From Stentor coeruleus (taxonomy: Eukaryota > Ciliophora > Heterotrichea > Heterotrichida > Stentoridae), in contig MPUH01000206.1 of NCBI GenBank assembly GCA_001970955.1, positions 18,549 to 82,548 of the forward strand: a stretch of DNA of 64,000 nucleotides, read 5' to 3'. This document shows, piece after piece, positions 23,521 to 32,948 of this stretch. The notes under the pieces were generated by a model. That model saw only the letters and a list, made by a program, of their open reading frames with translations, did no database searches and was not told the DNA's origin. The position numbers and the translations under genes were made by a program. Position 1 is the first letter of the stretch. The number at the start of each line of letters is the position of its first letter.

Positions 23521-23627
23521 GGATTTTGTATTTTAAATTATTATGGGAATCGGTAGAGGAGATAGTTTTAGAANGGATTTTGTATTTTAAATTATTATGG
23601 GAATCGGTAGAGGAGATAGTTTTAGAA
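23521..23627. repeat. 53-nt direct repeat around a single N
   Basis: Copies 23521-23573 and 23575-23627 are identical around the N at 23574, in the 5' flank of the VHS-like gene. This is a probable unmerged contig overlap with no coding effect. Confidence 0.88.
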
Positions 23628-24063
23628 TTTTGGTGAAGATAAGGTTTGGAATTTTGTGATGAGTAGAAGGATTTAGTTTTGCATTAGAATTAGGGGAGAG
23701 GATTGTGGAGGATGAGGAATTTTAAGAGGATGGGAAAATTTGTGATTGGGTTTATGATAGAAAAAGGTTAGGAGGAGGAGAGTGATTATAAGAGATGAGG
23801 TTTGAAGATTATTATAAAATTAACACCCTAACACCTTTTAATTTTTATATATAATTCTTTATATGCTTATAACAATGAAGTACTACACATATTATTTAGT
23901 AAGCATCCTTTTTTACAATGTTTAAAAGCTTATTAACTATCTCCTTTATTAATCAAATCAATAATAAATTCAATTCAGAATTTTTACTAACATATCAATC
24001 AGTTTTATATTTTACAAAGCCTTAAACCCAAAACTTATAAAAAAATCACCAAGTAACTTTATA

Positions 24064-24118
24064 TAATAATAATACCCAAAAAAAAACCTANTAATAATAA
24101 TACCCAAAAAAAAACCTA
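24064..24118. repeat. 27-nt direct repeat around a single N
   Basis: Copies 24064-24090 and 24092-24118 flank the N at 24091 in noncoding DNA. The unit contains TAATAATAATACCC followed by an A-run. Probable unmerged contig overlap. Confidence 0.85.
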
Positions 24119-24585
24119 CTTATTTTTTTATATGCTAAAAATCAACAATGATTTTTTTCTCATAAATATCTCTAAACATATATACAGCAATCCAAAAACA
24201 AATACCCTAACTTATAACCTCAACACCCTATATTTATTTCATCTTCAAATCATCAATTGCTATTCCTAACATCATCATATCATCATATTTCTCCTTTTCC
24301 AAAAACTTAAATATTTTATAAGCCTAAGACCTTAATTCTAACTTTAACAAAGTATTTTTTCATCCCGATAACAAACTTTACTTTATAATTATTATAATAA
24401 TCTTTTGGCGTTTTGTATATTTTTATTATATTCAGAAAAAAATTAGTCAAATATTTTTCCCTTCAATAAGATTATTGAAAAACTCAGTTTTTCTAAGCTA
24501 AAAGGTTAAACTAAGATTTTTTATGTTATAAAAAACAACTAAAATACATAATTAAGATTAACATTCATTACTTATAAGTAATTTC

Positions 24586-26039
24586 TTATTCAATTTCTCT
24601 AAGTTTTTTCATAGTATCCACAGCTTTTTTATATGTGTTTTCTATATTTCTTTCATTATTTGCTTTATTATCACTGTCTTTATCGTTTTTATGATCTTGG
24701 ATCACTTCTTCTAGATGTTTGAGATGCCTTCTATCATCAATACGCTTAACTTCAGTAAATGAAATACAGGAAATATTGCAATCATCTGATGGGTCGCAAG
24801 CAGTCTGTGGAAGAATATCAGTATATGATTTGAGTAGTCCGGATTCTTTAAACCAAGAGTGCTTCAAAGCTTGTTCAGCAGAAAGCCTTAAATTTGGATT
24901 TGGTTTTGTTAGAGAAACTATCAAGTTTTTAGCATTTTCTGATATATAACTCCAGTACTTTTCATGAAATCCTAGTCTGCAAAGACTATTGTACTTAAGG
25001 ATTTCTTTCACAGTCTGCCCATAAAAGGGAGCTCTACCTGATAGAATTATATACATAATAATACCCGAACTAAAAATGTCAACTTTTTGATTATAAGCCC
25101 TTTTATGAAGAATCTCAGGAGCTACATAGCCTGGTGACCCACATCTCAAAGTTTGATCATTGTGTGAAAAATACGCCAAACCAAAATCGCATATTTTAAA
25201 CTCCATATCATCATCATTTGAAACCATAAGTATATTCTCAGGTTTTAAATCCCTATGAACAATATGCAAAGTATGTAAATACTTTAATGATTCTAACAAT
25301 CTTGTCATAAAACCTGCAGCCACGTTTTCAGAAAATTTTTCCTTTTTTTGTATTCTGTGAAACAAATCCCCACCTTTCAAGTATTCAAGTACTAAATAAA
25401 CATAGTTTTCATCTTCATAGATTCTATGTAATTTGATGATAAAAGGATGGTTTATTTTTTTCATAATAACAACTTCACTTAAAACAGCACCTACACCTCC
25501 AGGAAAATGATAAACATGCTCTTTGTCGATAAATTTTATGGCGAATTGGGCATGGCTTTGAGTTTCTTCGGCTAGATATACGGTTGCGAAGTTCCCTTTA
25601 CCGATTTGTTTGATTATTGCATAGTCGCTTTCGAGGTCAACCATGATTGCTAGACCTATTAAGTTACTTAACCATTGATCAAGTTCGTATGTGCAACTTA
25701 CGTAAAAGTCTTGATAAAATGGACGATATCCCAATCTGAAGCCAAATTTCTTTTGAGGACCGTCTTCCTCCACAAAGGGTTCAAGCTTTTTCCAACTAAT
25801 TACTGTCATGATTTTTGGAGTTTCAGTGTACTTTTTACACATATAAAGACGCGTTTTGGTCAAGATAAAAGTACGACGTTTGAATTTCTGATCACATGCT
25901 AAAATTAAGAGATCAGCTGAAAATATCTTGTTGTGCAAAAGATCTCGTTTTACTAGTATGTCTAGTGGAAGCCAAAATCCTGCATTCNTCCTGCATTCTC
26001 ACTTGTTTCTCTATCCAGTTTTTCAAATATCGAAGACAT
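24586..26039 (-). CDS. PH-like domain plus CAMK-type Ser/Thr protein kinase (copy A), interrupted by an assembly overlap
   Basis: The true start is the ATG at 26039-26037. A 10-nt repeat around the N at 25988 breaks the frame; collapsing it gives 480 residues beginning MSSIFEKLDRETSENAGFWL, matching copy B. Residues about 45-135 form a PH-like domain (LYMCKK, IMTVISWKKLEPF, LDQWLSNL). The kinase domain has GKGNFA (143-148), Lys165, HRDLKPEN (258-265), DFG (281-283), CGSPGYVAPE (activation loop) and Arg near the end. It is complete and likely active. The C-terminal tail, about 75 residues, is charged. The PH-kinase order suggests membrane- or lipid-linked signalling, which is inference. Confidence 0.88.
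25978..25998. repeat. 10-nt direct repeat around a single N
   Basis: TCCTGCATTC occurs at 25978-25987 and 25989-25998 around the N at 25988. Collapsing it joins the start ATG to the kinase reading frame and reproduces the N-terminus of the paralogue. Confidence 0.9.
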
Positions 26040-26759
26040 CAATATTATAATCTAAAAAAAAACAATGGTTCTTAAGTATAATTAGATATGAATAATAATC
26101 TTATTCTATTAGATATAAAAAGGTAGTCTCATAAACAAATATTTATAATATAATGAAGTCTTCTAAATAAACAAGAATGGGTCTTATAATATCTAGACTT
26201 CAAAAGTCTTATATGATTTCTGTATCATAATATAAAATTATTCTTTATAAATCTCTATCTAACAACAAAACTTTATATATAAAACTTCTTCCGAAACTCA
26301 TACCTTCCTAATACCTTCCAATCAATACTTCTCTCTAATATTTTATTCAACTAGTCATCATCTCCACCATTTTATTATCTAATTTTCCATATGATTCGAG
26401 AAACTATAAACAAACAATACAATTTTTTCCAAAATCTCTAAAACAAGATTAAACCTTTCTAAATTTTACCCTAAACCATGAAAATCCTCATTTTCTCCTA
26501 CTAATATGAAACACACAAAAAAAAAAAAAAAATGATCATCTCACGCAGGAAATGAGGCTTTCTAATCTTTTTATTAATTGTATATATAATTCAGATTAAA
26601 AAAACAGAGAAATATACAAGGGAAAATATTAGAAATTCAAGTATTATTTTGATATTAGAAAATAAGTCAAAGGATATTAAGTTTAGAAAATTTTCATAGG
26701 AAAAAAACCAGAAGTAAAATATAAAATTTTTAGGATTTTTATATAATTTAGTCAAGTAT
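26040..26759. other. Intergenic region between tandem kinase genes
   Basis: AT-rich and C-rich on the plus strand from about 26230, with a 16-base A-run near 26517. No gene is seen. Confidence 0.5.
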
Positions 26760-28082
26760 TTATTGTTTTATAAGCTTTATTCTTGTATTTTTATTTTTAT
26801 CCTTTTTCTGATTTGAATTATGCTTTTTAAACACTTCAATGTTTATTTCTATTGAATTTTGCCCTATATCGTTAGTCATTGGTGTTTCAATTGAACGCTT
26901 TTTCGTGTGCTGGTAAAACCAAGGGTGTCTTAAAGCTTCAGCAGATGAAAGCCTAGTTGCAGGGTTAGGGTCCATAAGTCTCTTAACTAAATCTACAGCA
27001 TATTCTGAAGTTTTTTTCCAGCGTTTTTCAGAAAAACTCAGCATGCACTTTCTGTTTTTTAATAAAACATCTCCAACATCTTTTCCGGTAAAAGGAAAAT
27101 TGCCACTGAGTAATACATACAAAATAACCCCAGCGCCAAAAATGTCTACTTTACTACTATACGGTTGTCTATTTAATATCTCAGGGGCAATATAGCCTGG
27201 AGATCCACATCTCAACACTTCCTCATCTCCACTTATACAAGCCAGGCCAAAATCGCCTAATTTTATCTCATAATCATTATCAGAGCATTTCATCAATATA
27301 TTCTCAAGTTTCAAATCCCTATGAATAACATGATTTTCATGTAAGAAATTCAAAGCATCAAGAAGATTCATCATCAACTTCGCCGCATTATGTTCTTCTA
27401 AACGATTTTTTTTTAGCAATCTCTGAAAAAGATCCCCTTCAGGAAAATACTCTAAAATCAAACTAATTGTCGATTCAGATTCATAGATTTTATATAAACT
27501 TACTATATTTGGATGTGGGAATTTTCTCATAATTTCAATTTCATTTTCAATAGACAAGGTTCCATTTAATAGTTTATTCTTTGAAATTTTCTTTATAGCG
27601 AATTGTTTATGGTCTCCTAGATCTTCAGCTAATAAAATCTCAGCAAAATTTCCTTGTCCTATTTCTTTAATTATTGCGAAATCCATTTCTAAGTCAGACA
27701 TAATGGAAATTTTACTTAGATTATCAAGCCATAGATCAAGTTCAGATGCGTTTTTTGTATAAAAGTCTTGGAATATTGATTTATGACCAAGACGAAAACC
27801 AAATCTTTGGTCTGATAAACATTCTTCAGTAAATGGTTCAACTTTTTTCCAGTTGATTTCTGACATAAATTTAGGGGTTTTTGCAGATTTTTTCATGTAG
27901 AAAATTTTTGATTTGGTTATGATGAATTTTCTTTTTTTTAGAGAAGATGCGGACTGTGGGATGCTGAGAAAGCCTTGGAAGATTGACTTTTTTTGGATTT
28001 CTTTCAGGGAGTCTTGACTTGGGATACTCCAAAAATTAGTTGGATTAGAATTAGAGTCTGCTTTTTCGAATAGAGAAGACAT
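26760..28082 (-). CDS. PH-like domain plus CAMK-type Ser/Thr protein kinase (copy B)
   Basis: The 440-residue protein is a paralogue of the kinase at 24586-26039, in the same orientation, with the same order. A PH-like region spans about 45-125 (FYMKKSAKTPKFMSEINWKK), followed by the kinase domain. Catalytic elements: GQGNFA (142-147), Lys164, HRDLKLEN (254-261, with Leu where Pro is usual), DFG (277-279), CGSPGYIAPE. All catalytic residues are kept. The tail is short and basic (KKDKNKNTRIKLIK) rather than acidic as in copy A. Tandem duplication followed by tail divergence is the simplest explanation. Confidence 0.9.
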   Translation of the reverse strand: MSSLFEKADSNSNPTNFWSIPSQDSLKEIQKKSIFQGFLSIPQSASSLKKRKFIITKSKIFYMKKSAKTPKFMSEINWKKVEPFTEECLSDQRFGFRLGHKSIFQDFYTKNASELDLWLDNLSKISIMSDLEMDFAIIKEIGQGNFAEILLAEDLGDHKQFAIKKISKNKLLNGTLSIENEIEIMRKFPHPNIVSLYKIYESESTISLILEYFPEGDLFQRLLKKNRLEEHNAAKLMMNLLDALNFLHENHVIHRDLKLENILMKCSDNDYEIKLGDFGLACISGDEEVLRCGSPGYIAPEILNRQPYSSKVDIFGAGVILYVLLSGNFPFTGKDVGDVLLKNRKCMLSFSEKRWKKTSEYAVDLVKRLMDPNPATRLSSAEALRHPWFYQHTKKRSIETPMTNDIGQNSIEINIEVFKKHNSNQKKDKNKNTRIKLIKQ

Positions 28083-29010
28083 AGTTTAATTATTATTAGA
28101 GATTAATCAGTAGAAAGGTTTGGGATTATTATATGTTTATAATTTAAAATTAATCTAATTTATTCTTAATTCACAGTAAATGTTTATCCAAATGTATTGA
28201 TTAAATTAAGAATCGGTTGCCCAAATCAGAAACTAATAAATTTACCTTAATGAATACAAAGCATAAGTAAATACAATTTTTAATTGGCGATGCTGATTTG
28301 TGCATCTGGCCCATTCTTTATACCTAAAATAAGGTCAATTTTATAATGGCAAGCTAAAATAAATTTACTTTTTCTTGCCATCGTAATATTTTATCGAATT
28401 CCCATTTTGTTCTTTTAGAATAATCGATTTCCTAATAGATTTCATACTTTAAGCATTTAACACAATAATAGATATAGTAAATTTAAGAATTTTAATTTTA
28501 ATTAGAAGATTTTTTACAACTTTTATACATAAAGGTAGGATATTTGGTATTTATTGATAAAAGATTATAAAAAAGAATATTTTAAGGGACTTCGAGAGAT
28601 TATCATGATATTATTCTTAGCTAAACTTTCAAAAATTCTTATTTTTGAGTACTTTTAATAAATTATTTACTCTTCGTAATTTGCCATTTATTCATTATTT
28701 TATTTGACATATAAAGCTTCAATTATTATAAATGTATATATTTTTAAATTGTGTTTATTTATGGCAAAAAGCTATTAATAAAATACTGTATTAAAATATC
28801 TCAAATGAAGAAAGAAAAAAACTATTTTCATACAATATTGAGGGTCAAAGCGATACAGAATAAGTGTTATAATGATAAATATATCTGATTAAACAAATAA
28901 TATTTTAATTTTGAAAACTTGAGTCTTGTATATGAATTTAACAAAAGTGATAATTTTATCAAACTTATAAAAATTATTAAACATAAAAGACAATATTAAT
29001 AAAAGCCACT
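28083..29010. other. Intergenic region with possible small RNA hairpins
   Basis: No coding sequence is seen. The stretch 28280-28440 is richer in G+C than its surroundings. It contains two inverted repeats: GATGC..GCATC near 28288-28305 and ATGGCAAG..CTTGCCAT near 28346-28382. These could fold as two hairpins, but no RNA family is recognised. Confidence 0.35.
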
Positions 29011-29883
29011 TCAAAGCTTATAATTGTTATCTTTTTCTCTAATTATTCTAATTTCTCCATTGAAAACTTTTCTATTTCGGTAATTATAACCTACAGGGAA
29101 ACCAAAAGTATTTCCTTCCTTCATCATTATGGGATGAAGTCCAATAATTCCTACTCGAGGTTTGAGTCCAGTAGAATCAATGAAATATTTCAAGTATTTG
29201 GATAAAGAGTGATAGTTTTTAAAAAGCTTTTCTCTATCAAAATCAATAAAAGGTAAATCCTCGTATACAAAAATATTTGAATCTGGGGTTTTCTTATACG
29301 GTCTGTTGTATAAAATAAACGCTTTTTTCATAAATTCTTCTAACATCTTGTTTTCTGTTCCAAGAGTGTCAGGATATGATATTTTCGCTGATTTTGATAG
29401 AATATGAAAGCCAATTGGGTTAACAAATACACTAAAGTAAATAAGATTAGAATCTGGATAATTTTGAAGCAAATGATTCTCAAAAATACTCATAATATAT
29501 TGAATAAGATAAAGGGATTGATACTTTTTATTAACAACAGAAGCTAAAGCTGGAACTACGAAAGTATTCTCAGAGGAAGAGTTATCTTGAAGATTTTGCA
29601 TGACAAAAATGTTGGCAATAATAGCACCTTCCAATATATTTGACATCTTTTCCCTTGCTAAAATCAAACATGCCTGGACTGATTTCTGGTTAAGACATAA
29701 ATCAAAAGTGACATCATAAGATCTTCCATAATGTTCTAAGTAAAGTTTTGATAATTCATATATGATGGTGTCTCTTGTTACTTTGCCTAGTTTTCTAAGG
29801 TCAGGTATTATTTCAATATAAACCAAATCCGATAACTCTTTTTTGAGATAGTCTTTAGCATTAGGATTCTGTTTCTCACTCAT
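29011..29883 (-). CDS. Hypothetical protein, 290 aa
   Basis: The ATG-initiated frame reads as a globular mixed alpha/beta protein without signal peptide or membrane segments. Notable parts are an N-terminal helical region (residues 10-50) and a central hydrophobic core (FVVPALASVVNKKYQSLYLI). The C-terminal block PRVGIIGLHPIMMKEGNTFG ends in a basic tail. I do not recognise a family. Protein-like composition across the full length and the normal flank skew support a real gene. Confidence 0.6.
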   Translation of the reverse strand: MSEKQNPNAKDYLKKELSDLVYIEIIPDLRKLGKVTRDTIIYELSKLYLEHYGRSYDVTFDLCLNQKSVQACLILAREKMSNILEGAIIANIFVMQNLQDNSSSENTFVVPALASVVNKKYQSLYLIQYIMSIFENHLLQNYPDSNLIYFSVFVNPIGFHILSKSAKISYPDTLGTENKMLEEFMKKAFILYNRPYKKTPDSNIFVYEDLPFIDFDREKLFKNYHSLSKYLKYFIDSTGLKPRVGIIGLHPIMMKEGNTFGFPVGYNYRNRKVFNGEIRIIREKDNNYKL

Positions 29884-30157
29884 AATTATTATTTAAAGTA
29901 TTATTTAGTTAATTGGGTTAAAACGCCAATATAATAATTAGGAAAAACATATTTTCTAAGATAAAAGTAATTTTTTATATTTTTATAGTATATAAAAGCA
30001 TATATAAGTTGGGTATTATTATAAGTAGAAGGATAAAAATGATGTAATTCCTTTTTATTACATAAAATATAAGATGCTTTTATATTGAGTTCTGTTTAAA
30101 GATTTAAAAAAATGAAGCTCACGCTAAAAGGTGTAACCAGAGTTTATTTTGAGATTT

Positions 30158-30322
30158 TCTAGGGGTATAAAAGTTAAAGTTAAAGTTGGCGATAGTTAAG
30201 GTGGCATGATTTAAACCTTGTCTGATCGAGGTTTGCTTTGTCCTACGATCTTTTTCATTGGGCAAATTCGGCATGTTAAACCACTCGTTGTCGCTGATTA
30301 TGTGACTTTTCTCTAGGGGTAT
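30158..30322. ncRNA. Candidate structured noncoding RNA, strand uncertain
   Basis: This is an island of higher G+C in an AT-rich intergenic region, bounded by direct copies of TCTAGGGGTAT at 30158-30168 and 30312-30322. Inside, several complementary segments nest. AAACCTTG and CGAGGTTT form an 8-bp hairpin with a 6-nt loop. TTTGTCC and GGGCAAA form a 7-bp stem with one G-U pair. GTGGCATG and CATG..CCAC could close both, and GCGAT/GTCGC could be an outer stem. An open frame exists on the minus strand but has no ATG start in the usual position. I cannot match it to U snRNAs, SRP, RNase P/MRP or telomerase RNA. Confidence 0.4.
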
Positions 30323-30950
30323 TATATTAAAAATAAACACATTCTCAAGAATTAGAAGATATTTTTTTAAGTATGATTAATTTGATTTCTATTGAATTAT
30401 GATTTATGCATGTGCTAATAAAAGGGATATATTATTTACTATTATTCTATTTTCTGAAATAAATAGTGTTAATGCAATTAGTTTTTGTATTCATTTTGGT
30501 AAAAAGATTTTACAGCCCTTGTCGAATTACTTAGCTGAGAATAATATAAGTACCTTTATCTATTTACTTTATTAGAATAAAGACCATTAAGTTTATTATC
30601 ATTGTTAGATATTTTTTATTATAGAATTTATAATAACTGTTGCGATAATTATATAAGCTAGTAGATAAAATTATCAATATTATAGTTTATCCTTTATTCT
30701 AGAGTATTCATTATTTGTTAAAATTTGCCAATTTTTTTAATCAAAACTGGTTCCAAAGTTGCAAAATACACAACATCCACTAATTCAGCGACAAAAATCT
30801 CCAAATAATTCCATTAAGCAATTTGATATTCTCAAAAATCTTAAATTTTTACCATCTCTTCACATATCATTACCAAAAAAAATCAGCAAAAACCTTTCAT
30901 CTATACAAAATCCTATTCCTTTGAAATTTCAAATAAACTATATTAAGAAT

Positions 30951-31520
30951 TTAAATCTTTATCGTTAACAAATGAGAGAAAATTATAGCTTTTTCCACAA
31001 ACCTCAATTTACTATGCCTCCCAATAAACCGAACAATACTTTCAGGTATTTCTCTCATATTTTTCCCAGTATCTAATTTCTTATTCTCTATAGGAACACT
31101 AGCTAATTCTAACTGATTAAACTCTTCACTTTCTAATAAAGGCCCATATACTGGAGATTGATCTGCACTTACCAGATCTTCTTTACTACTTTTCATATGA
31201 ATATCATTTATATCTTTTCCTTTATAAGCAGATATTTCTTCATCATAATATTTTTCAATCATTTGCTCCTGGGTTTTAAGTAAATCTTTAATCCCAGCGA
31301 TTTGTTCAAGTAAATATGTGGAAACTTTTCCATTTGAACTATTAAGAGAATCGATACTTTGATTATGATCTTCATTGTTTGAGCTTGGAGGGATGATTTC
31401 GTAATTTTCTGGGAGGAGCTTTTCTGATACAAAATCTTCGGAGATTAGATTTATTACAACATTTGGCTTGGGTTTATCATTTGAATTTGCAATATTGTCT
31501 GTATTAAAACTTGAAGACAT
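30951..31520 (-). CDS. Hypothetical acidic, Ser-rich protein, 189 aa
   Basis: The ATG-initiated frame (MSSSFNTDNIANSND...) is Ser-, Glu- and Asn-rich and probably disordered. A short helical segment lies at about 70-95 (YLLEQIAGIKDLLKTQEQMI) and a basic, hydrophobic C-terminus at 160-189 (IVRFIGRHSKLRFVEKAIIF). No family is recognised. The 5' flank right of 31520 is strongly G-rich on the plus strand, as for other minus-strand genes. Confidence 0.55.
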   Translation of the reverse strand: MSSSFNTDNIANSNDKPKPNVVINLISEDFVSEKLLPENYEIIPPSSNNEDHNQSIDSLNSSNGKVSTYLLEQIAGIKDLLKTQEQMIEKYYDEEISAYKGKDINDIHMKSSKEDLVSADQSPVYGPLLESEEFNQLELASVPIENKKLDTGKNMREIPESIVRFIGRHSKLRFVEKAIIFSHLLTIKI

Positions 31521-32072
31521 TTATGATTTTAATAGGTTTATTTTGATAGGAATAATATTTTTTTTGGATTTTTGATAAAATTTGATTGGAAAAGGTATGG
31601 AAGGGTGTTGGGTTTGTGAATATTATTGGGAAGATTTGAGGGAAATTATTGATTTTATGATGTTTTGATAGAAAAATTAGGATGTGTTGATAGGAAATAT
31701 AGTTTGATTTTGTTTAATAGAGATAGATTATACTTTATAATATTTCTATCACTGCGACTGATCTAAATCTAAATCATCCATACTTTTTTTCCAAAAATAC
31801 TAACTTGATGACTCAAAAACCCTTAATCCAGTATTTAATATTTTCTAATCAGTCACAAAACAAAATTCTAAACTCACCCTAACACCTTCAAAATATAATC
31901 TTTTATATAAACTCCATATCTTAAAACCTGCTCATCATTACCCTAATCATAAAATTTCACCACAAAAAAGCCCATTATCAATCTTATCTACTAAAAACAA
32001 ATCATTCTAAAAAAACCTACCCCACAAATAATCACAAAAAAAGTGCATAACTAATCTAAATTAACAAAAAAT
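31521..32072. other. Divergent intergenic region
   Basis: G-rich and C-poor on the plus strand to about 31740, then C-rich and G-poor up to the tRNA. No protein gene is seen. Confidence 0.55.
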
Positions 32073-32142
32073 GGTTCTACCGAGAATTGAACTCGGATCT
32101 CTGGATTCAAAGTCCAACGTGCTACCACTACACCATAGAACC
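32073..32142 (-). tRNA. tRNA-Gln (anticodon UUG)
   Basis: The reverse complement folds as a complete cloverleaf: acceptor stem GGTTCTA/TAGAACC, D arm GTGT-AGTGGTA-GCAC, anticodon stem TTGGA/TCCAG with loop CTTTGAA, and T arm CCGAG-TTCAATT-CTCGG. The anticodon TTG (complement of 32108-32110) reads CAA and specifies Gln. No intron. On the minus strand the gene is followed by ATTTTTTG, a suitable Pol III terminator. Anticodon UUG, rather than UUA or CUA, agrees with the standard code used here. Confidence 0.96.
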
Positions 32143-32441
32143 TTCAAGCATTACATATGAAATTTTAATAAATACATATTCTTTAATAATCCTATTAATC
32201 ACACAATAATCAAAACATAAACAAATTTTTTTCTTATATCATATCTAAAATAATCCTAAACTTTTTTTTTAAATAACAAATTTCATCAGTATAAATCCAC
32301 AATATTAAAAGTAAAAAAAAAACCCTTAAGTATAACAAAATTACATAAAAATCACCAAATTATCATATAAAAAAAATCATAAACTTTATACTTAGTTTTT
32401 AGTTTTCCAATCTATTCAATATGTCACTTTATTCAATATAA

Positions 32442-32687
32442 ATGGGTGTATTCGAAAGGATCCTCGTAAGAATGGAGAACTTTGGTTATAAAGCTGCGAA
32501 CTTTACACACAAAGTTGCAGTGACTTCAATTGCCATTGGTTCATTATATGGTTTTTATGCCTTAATGCGAGATTATAGAGCTTATTTCAAGTTACGTAAA
32601 ACCGATGAATACGCTGAGCATATTAAAAAAAGACATGAACTTATGCGTACCCTAATCGAAGCACGAGACAAAAAAGAATCCGATTAA
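32442..32687 (+). CDS. Small single-pass membrane protein, 81 aa
   Basis: The frame starts at ATG (MGVFERILVRMENFGYKAAN). Residues about 24-45 (VAVTSIAIGSLYGFYALM) form one hydrophobic segment, followed by a charged helical C-terminus (YFKLRKTDEYAEHIKKRHEL). The layout resembles small mitochondrial inner-membrane subunits or assembly factors, but I recognise no specific family. The sequence upstream is C-rich and G-poor, as expected for a plus-strand gene. Confidence 0.65.
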   Translation: MGVFERILVRMENFGYKAANFTHKVAVTSIAIGSLYGFYALMRDYRAYFKLRKTDEYAEHIKKRHELMRTLIEARDKKESD

Positions 32688-32948
32688 ATAAAATGTTTAA
32701 ATGGGAAAAGTTTAGGACTAAGTATATGCTTTTATAAATATAAAATACCCTTAAAAAAAACTAATACAAACAAATATTTAAGGTTAAATAGCCCGAAAGG
32801 TTAAAAGATTAATAACAAGTTTATATAAAAGAATTATAAAAAGTTAATCATTCAGATTTAGGGTGTTAAAATTATCAATAGTATTTTAGATTGAAAATAA
32901 TCTAATACAATATATAAAATCATCCTAATAAGATCACTTAAATTATTT

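Larger units (their letters stand above)
23504..24585. other. Intergenic region with two assembly-type duplications
   Basis: On the plus strand 23504-23815 is G-rich and C-poor (5' flank of the minus-strand VHS-like gene). From 23825 to 24585 it is C-rich (3' flank of the minus-strand kinase). It contains the N-flanked repeats at 23521-23627 and 24064-24118. A single CCCTAACA, the heterotrich telomere unit, occurs near 23828 but not as an array. Confidence 0.6.

Noticed and set aside
23820-23840. CCCTAACA telomere-like unit
   Set aside because: Single copies occur here and near 4333; there is no tandem array, so no telomere or breakage site is claimed.
30119-30340. Open frame of 73 codons on the minus strand
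   Set aside because: It begins at GTG rather than ATG and overlaps an island of nested stems; read as a candidate RNA instead.
30759-30968. Open frame of 69 codons on the plus strand
   Set aside because: It starts at TTG, overlaps the end of the minus-strand gene, and lies in C-rich sequence that keeps frames open by composition.
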